Positions 1-4,962 of a DNA stretch of 5,973 nt are shown one piece after another (within the stretch, counting starts at the first letter, position 1; every line of letters starts with the position of its first letter). A model generated the notes under the pieces. That model was not told where the DNA came from, did not search any database, and worked only from the letters and a program-made list of their open reading frames with translations. The DNA lies in assembly GCA_002011355.1 (NCBI GenBank), contig MTNE01000002.1, positions 1 to 5,973 on the forward strand, read 5' to 3'. Source of the DNA: Thermoplasmatales archaeon JdFR-43 (lineage in GTDB: Archaea > Thermoplasmatota > E2 > UBA202 > JdFR-43). Position numbers and translations under genes: made by a program.

Positions 1-79
1 CACCAACAATGTCAACCTTTTCATCGCCAAAAGAAAATGGCATATCGTCTATTCCCAGTATTCTAATTTCCTTTTTCAT
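1..79 (-). CDS. DUF99 family protein, N-terminal fragment (runs off the window)
   Basis: Only the first 26 codons are in the window. They read MKKEIRILGIDDMPFSFGDE followed by KVDIVG. The block G-I-D-D-x-P-F-x-x-G-D-E followed by a V-x-x-V-G strand is the N-terminal signature I know from archaeal DUF99 proteins (usually GIDDGPF, here GIDDMPF). The family has no firmly established function; an endonuclease-V-like fold has been proposed for it, but that is recollection and the active-site region is not visible here. The start ATG (77-79) shares an ATGA overlap with the pth2 stop codon TGA, the classic arrangement for translational coupling, so it is almost certainly cotranscribed with pth2. I am confident of the frame and start, and fairly confident of the family given the short length. 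Confidence 0.75.
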   Translation of the reverse strand, partial: MKKEIRILGIDDMPFSFGDEKVDIVG

Positions 80-423
80 TTTAATGGCAAATGCCCGGTA
101 ATTTTATCCACTTTATCCTCTTCGCCTGGACCTATTGCCAAAGCTGTAAGAGTGCCAGGCTCCAATTCTGTCAAACCAGCATCTTTTATAATGGCTGTTG
201 TTAGTCCAAGTGATTTAGCTTTACTTTCCAGTTTTATTATTTCATTCTCCTCTGCCTTCAGAACAATCTTTTTCTGCCCCTCTTCAAGCCATTTTTTTAC
301 TATGCTTGGCTTTTTTGCATATGCTTTAAAGGCACATTCTACTGCAGCATGAGCAGCTTGAGCTGCTGTTTTGCCGCATGACATTTCTATGCTGTCGTTA
401 ATCACTATGGCCATTTTGAGCAT
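76..423 (-). CDS. pth2: Peptidyl-tRNA hydrolase, Pth2 type
   Basis: A cytoplasmic enzyme that hydrolyses the ester bond of peptidyl-tRNAs dropped from stalled ribosomes, recycling the tRNA. From the ATG at 423 the protein is 115 residues, the usual size for archaeal and eukaryotic Pth2. Family signatures are clear: an N-terminal strand (MAIVIND), then CGKTAAQAAHAAVECA at about residues 16-31, which carries the conserved Lys18, Gln22 and His25. A second block, DAGLTELEPGTLTALAIGPG at 81-100, holds the conserved Asp81 and Thr91, and the protein ends in the typical D-K-I-T-G-H-L-P-L-K. I chose the ATG at 423 because a Shine-Dalgarno-like GGAGATGG lies just upstream; an in-frame TTG at 441 and an ATG at 414 are less likely. 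The start lies inside the end of the preceding small gene (26-nt overlap) and the stop overlaps the DUF99 start by 4 nt, so it is the middle gene of a tightly coupled cluster. Nothing is missing from the family core. Confidence 0.96.
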   Translation of the reverse strand: MLKMAIVINDSIEMSCGKTAAQAAHAAVECAFKAYAKKPSIVKKWLEEGQKKIVLKAEENEIIKLESKAKSLGLTTAIIKDAGLTELEPGTLTALAIGPGEEDKVDKITGHLPLK

Positions 424-649
424 TTTTCCATCTCCTTGCAAGTTCCTCAGCCTTATCCCACTGAACTATTCCTTTCAAATGAATTTCATTATCTTTAAGT
501 TCAACATGTTTGAATGGAATGGCATAAAATTTATCGCCTTTCTTTATTATAAGCAAGTCCTCAAAAACTGATATACTCTCACCAATTCTTTTGCCCTCTG
601 AATCGACAATGAACCTCGCCAGATACGAGAATTTATTCTTGAAAGGCAT
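398..649 (-). CDS. Small PRC-barrel-like beta protein, function unknown
   Basis: An 83-residue protein from the ATG at 649. The sequence has the shape of archaeal PRC-barrel-type small proteins: V-D-S-E-G-K-R-I-G-E-S-I-S-V at residues 15-28, then an L-L-I-I-K-K-G-D-K-F-Y-A-I-P-F-K-H-V-E stretch (32-50). The conserved feature is the 'DxxGkxIGe...aIP...V' pattern, meaning a small beta barrel. A short charged helix (K66-N77, containing two tryptophans nearby, W64 and W74) ends the protein. There is no signal peptide, membrane segment or catalytic motif. PRC barrels often act as adaptor or RNA-associated modules, and small archaeal versions are uncharacterised; a DUF5749-like assignment is possible but unverified. 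It is the first gene of a leftward cluster, overlapping pth2 by 26 nt. An upstream in-frame ATG at 664 would add MYLII but would push the start through the divergent promoter region, so 649 is preferred. Confidence 0.72.
   Translation of the reverse strand: MPFKNKFSYLARFIVDSEGKRIGESISVFEDLLIIKKGDKFYAIPFKHVELKDNEIHLKGIVQWDKAEELARRWKNAQNGHSD
428..435 (-). promoter_or_regulatory. Shine-Dalgarno site that decides the pth2 start
   Basis: The minus-strand sequence GGAGATGG lies upstream of the pth2 ATG at 423, with 8 nt between its GGAG core and the start codon. It resembles the archaeal GGAGGTG consensus and favours ATG 423 over the in-frame TTG at 441, which would place the site inside the coding sequence. 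It lies within the last codons of the upstream small gene, as expected for an internal operon gene that needs ribosome recruitment. Confidence 0.7.
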
Positions 650-651
650 TA

Positions 652-661
652 TTATTAAATA
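652..661 (+). promoter_or_regulatory. TATA-like box for the GGR-family gene
   Basis: The sequence TTATTAAATA lies 20-29 bases ahead of the ATG at 681, a position that fits archaeal TATA-binding-protein recruitment for a leaderless transcript. There is no Shine-Dalgarno sequence before the ATG. The element abuts the start codon of the divergent small gene (647-649), so the two opposing promoters are interleaved in 31 bp. Confidence 0.5.
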
Positions 662-668
662 CATTCAT

Positions 669-676
669 TACTTAAA
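669..676 (-). promoter_or_regulatory. TATA-like box for the leftward PRC-like/pth2/DUF99 cluster
   Basis: On the minus strand TTTAAGTA lies 20-27 bases ahead of the ATG at 649. It is at the same distance as the TATA-like elements of other first genes in this window, consistent with a leaderless or nearly leaderless mRNA. No Shine-Dalgarno sequence precedes this ATG. The AT-rich background makes any single match weak evidence. Confidence 0.45.
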
Positions 677-680
677 TGTG

Positions 681-1751
681 ATGCGATTTGATGCAGCCAT
701 AATAGGTGGAGGAGCAGCAGGAAATATGGCAGCATGGCTTCTGGCAAAAAAAGGATATAGAGTTGTGGTTCTAGAGAAAAAGGGCAGCATTGGCAAAGAA
801 GTGTGTGGTGGTCTAGTAAGCCATAGAGTATTGGAAATGTCAAAAACTGAAGCTGTTTTAAATGAAATTAAAGGAGCTTATGTTTATTTTCCAGATGGAA
901 GGGAAATATGTATTGGCGGAGACAAAACACATGCTTATGTCATAGACAGACAGAAATTTGATTTTGAACTGGCTGAAAGGGCAATGGCAGAAGGAGCAAT
1001 ATATAAGCTAAAATTTGCAGTAAAGAAAATTTCTGATGATAGAATAGAAGGGAAGGAAGACATAAAATTTGATTATTTAATTGGAGCTGATGGTACTTTG
1101 TCAACAGTAGCAAAACAATTTGATATGGGAAGCATAGAATATATAAATGCTGTCCAGGGTGAGGCAAAAATTCATGCAGATGAAGATTTTGTTAGAGTAT
1201 ATATAAACAAAAGCATAGCTCCTGGATTTTTTTCATGGATTATTCCAGATGGAGAAAAAGCTAGAATTGGCTTGGGAAGTAGTGAAAAGAAGCTAAAACA
1301 AAAAATCGATAACTTTGCAAAAATGTTAAATGCAGAGATAAAAAATGTTAAAGGCGGCATTATTCCAGCTAGCATAAGGAAATTTTTTAAGCATAATGTA
1401 GCATTGATTGGAGATGCTGCCGGACAGGTAAAGGCTACCTCTGGAGGTGGAATATATGCATCGCTGCTTGCAGCAAATATCATGGCAGAAAACTTTCCAG
1501 ATTTTAAAAAATATGAAGATGAATTTATGAGAAAGTTTGGAAGAGAGATCAAAAAAACTATTTTAGCAAGGAAAATTTTTCTGAAGTTCGACAATGAAGA
1601 TTTCAATTATATTGCAGATTATATTGAAAAGGAAGTAGAAATCATAAACAGATATGGAGATATAGATTATCAGGCTAAGGTAGCAAAGGAAATTGTAAAA
1701 AGGCATCCCGCAATTGCATTTTATTTGCTGAAAAAGGTTATTTGGCGATAA
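681..1751 (+). CDS. Geranylgeranyl reductase family FAD-dependent oxidoreductase
   Basis: A 356-residue flavoprotein of the geranylgeranyl reductase (GGR) family. In archaea these enzymes saturate the isoprenoid chains of membrane lipids, though the family is broad. The N-terminal Rossmann motif is IIGGGAAGNMAAWL at 7-20, ending the second strand in the FAD-ribose-binding LEKKG. The conserved CGGLVS block follows, with Cys42 in the position of the catalytically important cysteine of studied archaeal GGRs. GADG is at 136-139, the P-x-x-x-x-W-x-x-P stretch (PGFFSWIIP) at 181-189 is the family substrate-side motif, and IGDAAGQVKATSGGG at 243-257 binds the FAD diphosphate. At 356 residues it is somewhat shorter than the characterised lipid GGRs as I remember them, so the substrate could be lipid chains, a quinone tail or another polyprenyl group. 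The frame is open back to 591, but ATG 681 is where homology begins and it sits behind a TATA-like box. It is followed closely by taw2. Confidence 0.85.
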   Translation: MRFDAAIIGGGAAGNMAAWLLAKKGYRVVVLEKKGSIGKEVCGGLVSHRVLEMSKTEAVLNEIKGAYVYFPDGREICIGGDKTHAYVIDRQKFDFELAERAMAEGAIYKLKFAVKKISDDRIEGKEDIKFDYLIGADGTLSTVAKQFDMGSIEYINAVQGEAKIHADEDFVRVYINKSIAPGFFSWIIPDGEKARIGLGSSEKKLKQKIDNFAKMLNAEIKNVKGGIIPASIRKFFKHNVALIGDAAGQVKATSGGGIYASLLAANIMAENFPDFKKYEDEFMRKFGREIKKTILARKIFLKFDNEDFNYIADYIEKEVEIINRYGDIDYQAKVAKEIVKRHPAIAFYLLKKVIWR

Positions 1752-1768
1752 GCAAAAAGTTTTTGCAT

Positions 1769-2797
1769 ATGTCGTCAATTTTAAATGTGCCTCTTGCAAT
1801 AGTTGTTGACAAAAGAGATGCTGAAAAGGTGAAAAATGAATTGCTTGAAATGGGGTTGCTAGATGATAGCAGGAAAATAAAAAGATATGGGAATAAAGTA
1901 GAAATTCCTGTTTTTGCTGCGCCAAATATAAACGTAAATTTTGAAATAGTGGAGCAGGAGGAATATTTAGAGAGAAAAGTCTTTCTGCCTCTGGAAGAAA
2001 TAAAAGAAATGCTTAAGAATAGAATATCTAAGGAAGATTTTGAAAAACTGCCCAGAAAATGGGAGAAGTTTGGAGATGTTTTGGTAATAAAATTGCATGG
2101 AATAAAAGAAAAGAGAAAAGTAGCTGGAGCATATGCTAAAGTTCTGAAATGCAAGGCAGTATTAGAAGACATTGGAGGAATAAGAGGAATTGAAAGAAAG
2201 CCCTGTTTCAAACTCATTTATGGAAAGGATACTGAAACAATTCATGTTGAAAATGGCATAAAATACAAGTTTGATGTATCAAAAATAATGTTCTCCTCTG
2301 GCAATATAGATGAAAGAATAAGAATGGCAGGAGTTGCAAATAAAAATGAAGTGGTTGTTGACATGTTTGCTGGCATTGGCTACTTTACCTTACCAGTAGC
2401 TGTATATGGAAGGGCAAAAGTATATGCGTGTGAAATAAATCCTGTTGCCTATCAATATCTAAAGGAGAATATACTGCTCAATGATGTATGCCATCTAGTA
2501 AAACCTTTGCTTGGAGATTGTAGGGAAGTGGCTCCTCGCAACATCGCAAATCGTGTTATAATGGGGTATCTTGATTCAATAGAATTTTTGCCATATGCAA
2601 TTGAAGTGCTAAAAGGCGGGGGAATAATTCATCTGCATCAGAAATGCAAGGAAGAAGAATTTCCTTATCATCTTTTTAATGAAGTTAAAAAAATTGTAAA
2701 AGAATATGGCAAGGAAGCAGAGATGCTTTTTCATAAGAGAATAAAATCATATGCTCCCCGCATAATCCATGGTGTAATAGACATTAAGATTTCATAA
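1769..2797 (+). CDS. taw2: tRNA-Phe wyosine enzyme, Taw2-type aminocarboxypropyltransferase (Trm5/Taw2 family)
   Basis: Predicted to transfer the 3-amino-3-carboxypropyl group of S-adenosylmethionine to the tricyclic base made from G37 of tRNA-Phe, after Trm5 and Taw1. The 342-residue protein has a Trm5-like N-terminal D1 region (about 1-50), a D2 region with the FDVSKIMFSSGN...ERIRM signature (168-186), and a class I Rossmann domain. That domain shows motif I DMFAGIGYF at 198-206, the ribose-binding acid in CEINP (Glu222), GD at 249-250 and VIMGYL at 263-268. The MGY at that place, where Trm5 methyltransferases carry an N-L/P-P type motif, points to Taw2 and not m1G37 methylation. The ending, KRIKSYAPRIIHGVIDIKIS, is typical of the family. 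Start choice: ATG 1769 fits where D1 homology begins; TTG 1742 would overlap the GGR gene by 10 nt. Neither has a good ribosome-binding site. Stop-to-start distance from GGR is 17 nt, so cotranscription is likely. The 3' end overlaps the Nudix gene by 14 bp. Confidence 0.85.
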   Translation: MSSILNVPLAIVVDKRDAEKVKNELLEMGLLDDSRKIKRYGNKVEIPVFAAPNINVNFEIVEQEEYLERKVFLPLEEIKEMLKNRISKEDFEKLPRKWEKFGDVLVIKLHGIKEKRKVAGAYAKVLKCKAVLEDIGGIRGIERKPCFKLIYGKDTETIHVENGIKYKFDVSKIMFSSGNIDERIRMAGVANKNEVVVDMFAGIGYFTLPVAVYGRAKVYACEINPVAYQYLKENILLNDVCHLVKPLLGDCREVAPRNIANRVIMGYLDSIEFLPYAIEVLKGGGIIHLHQKCKEEEFPYHLFNEVKKIVKEYGKEAEMLFHKRIKSYAPRIIHGVIDIKIS

Positions 2798-3185
2798 TAG
2801 AATATACAACTTCCTTTAATTTTGGAACAGTATCATAATTTTTTAGCTCATCTATGTCCACCCATTTATATGCAGTGTGTTCCCAGTCTATTTTTATTTC
2901 ATCCCTTTTTGCTTTGAATAAAAAGGGATACACTTTCCATTCAACTCCTTCTTCCTCATCATGAAATTCTATTGGTTCTCCCTCTTTTATCAGGACGACT
3001 TCATTTCTTCCTAAACCAGTTTCTTCTTCAATTTCTTTAAGTGCTCTTTCCATTGGCTCTTCATTTTCTTCTAAATAGCCAGACACTCCTGCCCATTTGC
3101 CTTTATAAGTCCTAACTTTATTTCCTCTTTTTAAAAGAAGGATTTTTTTGTCCTTGCTCAATATGGCAGTTACAACTTCTATCAT
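2784..3185 (-). CDS. Nudix family hydrolase
   Basis: A 133-residue cytoplasmic Nudix protein, which would hydrolyse a nucleoside diphosphate linked to some other moiety with Mg2+ or Mn2+. The Nudix box spans residues 36-58, from G36-Y-L-E-E to E-E-E-T-G-L. It fits G-x5-E-x7-R-E-U-x-E-E-x-G-U except that the Arg before the catalytic helix is Lys50; the metal-binding glutamates E51, E54 and E55 are present. Before the box, GKWAGVSGYLE is typical of archaeal members, and the C-terminal W-V-D-I-D-E-L is the usual end-of-fold strand. The substrate cannot be read from sequence: oxidised or non-canonical NTPs, ADP-ribose or dinucleoside polyphosphates are all possible. ATG 3185 is the first Met; no good Shine-Dalgarno sequence precedes it. 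It overlaps, in an exact ATGA, the stop of the displaced tail of the ATPase gene upstream, suggesting translational coupling to it. Confidence 0.9.
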   Translation of the reverse strand: MIEVVTAILSKDKKILLLKRGNKVRTYKGKWAGVSGYLEENEEPMERALKEIEEETGLGRNEVVLIKEGEPIEFHDEEEGVEWKVYPFLFKAKRDEIKIDWEHTAYKWVDIDELKNYDTVPKLKEVVYSIMKS

Positions 3186-3241
3186 TTTATTCTAACAATA
3201 AGATTTTCTCCTTCTGCTATTGCTTCCATTATTTTCTTTGC
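3182..3241 (-). other. Displaced C-terminal tail of the PINA ATPase gene, -1 frame
   Basis: Nineteen codons in the -1 frame relative to the ATPase read A-K-K-I-M-E-A-I-A-E and then G-E-N-L-I-V-R-I-K, ending at TGA 3182-3184. The ATPase frame itself stops at TAA 3229-3231. The stretch looks like a short amphipathic helix followed by a beta strand (L-I-V-R-I), a natural close to the preceding small beta domain. In family members I remember, the protein continues in a similar 'I-x-E-A-x-x-x-G-x-x-I-x-V-R-I' way. Its TGA overlaps the Nudix ATG by exactly 4 nt (ATGA), as the DUF99 start does with pth2. A stop in this frame at 3248-3250 means any shift must occur between about 3247 and 3232. Because a single base restores it, it may be a sequence or assembly error, a recent indel or a frameshift signal. 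Confidence 0.7.
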
Positions 3242-4962
3242 GCCGGACTACTTCTCTTTATTTTAATTTCTCCCTGGCTGGAGACTGTGCCTGAAAAAAT
3301 TATTTCGCCATTTACAAAAACTTTTGCATCCTTTTTTGCATATGTCTTGCCTATTTTAAGAACTATTTCTTTTTTCCTTTTGACAATATTTGGTATAATT
3401 TCTGCTTCTCTTACCAAAGGCTGAACATTTATTTTTATTCCAGCTTCTCTTTCAACTGCTGATATCGTCTTGCCTCCTTTGCCGATTAAATGAGGGATGC
3501 TGCTTTCGTCTACATAAACATTTGCAACTCCTCCGCTTATCTCCACTCTAACATCTGAATCAACATATTTTTCTATAATATATTTCAGCTGTCTCTCTGC
3601 CAGGCTTTTCAATGGATTTCTTTCTTCGCCTCTTATTGGCATGACAACGACTTGCTCGCCATATGTATATATTTCATACAATGGCCTTTTGGTATAAAAG
3701 TCTCTCACAATTATTACTGGCCTGGCTAAATCGGCTTCTTCCATTCCATGAGGTATTTTAACTGTAAATTCTAGCTCCAAAATTTCTTTTATTTCTCCCC
3801 CAACTATATGTATGACTGTATCAACAACTTGCGGAATCATTCCCAACTCAACTCTTCCTATTAATCGCTGTATGGCATCGATGGCTCGATTGGCATGTGT
3901 TACACCTATTAAACCAACGCCAGCCAAACGCATATCAGCAAATATTCTGAAATCATAGCCTCTCCTCACTTCATCATATACAACAAAGTCTGGGCGAACA
4001 AGCAAGAGTATATCGGCAGTTAACTCCATTCTTTTTTCCAGAGGAGCATACTGTGTGATTTCATCTCTAACCTGCAAATCACGTGGATTCTCCATTGTTT
4101 TAACCACAGCTCCCAAGCCATACAAATATTCTGCGACAGCCTGAGCAAAAGTTGATTTTCCAGAACCAGGAGGACCAGATACTAATATGCCACGATGATA
4201 ATTTGATAATCTTTCCCTAACTTCTTCATCCAGATTATAATCATCGAGGCTGAGTTTAACTATTGGGCGAGTCGCTGTTATTTCAAATTTATCAGAAAAA
4301 GGTGGTCTTGCTATGACAATCCTCATATTGCCCAGCTGCACCACTGTCACGCCTTTTCTTTCAATTTCAATGAAACTATCTGCATCTCTTTTAGCATGCT
4401 CTATAATTTGATGTGTAAGCTTGTTAAGCTCTTTTTCTGTAACTGGCTTATCTCCAATTTCAACAATTTTAAAATTTCCAGGCTTGCCTTTCTTTGCAAA
4501 TGGCTTGCATCCCTCTCGCAAATGAATGCTCATTGTTTCTTTGTCAAAATAATTGACTATATCCAGCTTCTTTTCCTCATGTAGAGGAGGAATATAAAAT
4601 ACATTCAAGCCTTTTGCCTTTGCAGCCTGTGCCTGTATTCTGTCGGAAGTGAAGAGAGTTGCTCCTACCTCTTCGGCGATTTCTCTTATTATTGCATCTA
4701 CTCTTCCATACTCTATTTCCTCTTTAGTTGGATATTTTCCATGAAAATGAATGTAAATTTTTCCTTCTTTACTGAGATTTTGCAATTCAACTATTTCATT
4801 GAGTCCATTGATGCCTGTTTCCTTACCCATATTTGCCTGATGTTCTAGCTCTGCTAAAACAGCCATTGGTATGATGACATCTGCCTTTTTCAATTTACCT
4901 GCTTTAATAAGCTCGGTTATTCTGCCATCTATAATTACTGATGTATCAGGAACTATTTTCAT
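3229..4962 (-). CDS. PIN-AAA+-KH ATPase, PINA / PINc-VapC family
   Basis: A 577-residue cytoplasmic ATPase of the widespread archaeal PINA type. The Sulfolobus member is reported to drive Holliday-junction branch migration and to bind the Hjc resolvase; extension of that role here is inference. The PIN nuclease domain covers about 1-125, with its acidic set D6 (VPDTSV), E38 (LAELE), D89 (GRVDAII) and D107 (TSDR). The ATPase core is of the type IV secretion/PilT-like kind: Walker A GPPGSGKST at 263-271, Walker B FVVYDE at 326-331 and THANRA near 355-360. A KH-like nucleic-acid-binding domain follows at about 468-515, with its I-G-K-G-G-K loop at 493-498, then a small beta domain. The normal frame ends at S-S-P-A-Q-R-K, but a -1 frame supplies a further tail to 3182, so the intact protein may be about 593 residues. 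ATG 4962 lies inside the end of the upstream gene (17-nt overlap) behind a strong TATA-like box and no Shine-Dalgarno sequence. Confidence 0.92.
   Translation of the reverse strand: MKIVPDTSVIIDGRITELIKAGKLKKADVIIPMAVLAELEHQANMGKETGINGLNEIVELQNLSKEGKIYIHFHGKYPTKEEIEYGRVDAIIREIAEEVGATLFTSDRIQAQAAKAKGLNVFYIPPLHEEKKLDIVNYFDKETMSIHLREGCKPFAKKGKPGNFKIVEIGDKPVTEKELNKLTHQIIEHAKRDADSFIEIERKGVTVVQLGNMRIVIARPPFSDKFEITATRPIVKLSLDDYNLDEEVRERLSNYHRGILVSGPPGSGKSTFAQAVAEYLYGLGAVVKTMENPRDLQVRDEITQYAPLEKRMELTADILLLVRPDFVVYDEVRRGYDFRIFADMRLAGVGLIGVTHANRAIDAIQRLIGRVELGMIPQVVDTVIHIVGGEIKEILELEFTVKIPHGMEEADLARPVIIVRDFYTKRPLYEIYTYGEQVVVMPIRGEERNPLKSLAERQLKYIIEKYVDSDVRVEISGGVANVYVDESSIPHLIGKGGKTISAVEREAGIKINVQPLVREAEIIPNIVKRKKEIVLKIGKTYAKKDAKVFVNGEIIFSGTVSSQGEIKIKRSSPAQRK

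Noticed and set aside
424..441. Start of pth2 at TTG 441
   Set aside because: The Shine-Dalgarno-like GGAGATGG would then fall inside the coding sequence; ATG 423 is correctly spaced from it.
371..571. Rightward 66-codon open frame over the pth2/PRC-like junction, and similar open frames opposite the large genes
   Set aside because: They are antisense to clearly coding frames and show low-complexity Phe/Ser/Leu-rich translations typical of shadows of AT-rich genes.
650..664. Start of the PRC-like protein at ATG 664
   Set aside because: It would put the start close to the promoter element and adds only M-Y-L-I-I before a better-placed ATG at 649.
591..680. A longer GGR-family protein starting at 591
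   Set aside because: The extra 30 residues read antisense to the PRC-like gene, lie upstream of the TATA-like box and precede the conserved flavin-binding motif, which begins at once after ATG 681.
1742..1768. TTG 1742 as the taw2 start
   Set aside because: It adds A-I-S-K-K-F-L-H before the D1 region with no ribosome-binding site and overlaps the GGR gene. It is not excluded, only less likely than ATG 1769.
3182..3229. A separate 15-codon gene starting ATG 3227-3229 and ending at TGA 3182-3184
   Set aside because: It is more economical as the end of the ATPase in a shifted frame: the coding sense continues upstream of the ATG (A-K-K-I), and there is no ribosome-binding site.
3229..3246. 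A canonical -1 slippery heptamer for programmed frameshifting in the ATPase
   Set aside because: The in-frame bases (CCG GCG CAA AGA AAA TAA) do not form X-XXY-YYZ, and I see no strong downstream stem in the AT-rich region. An indel or error is the simpler explanation.
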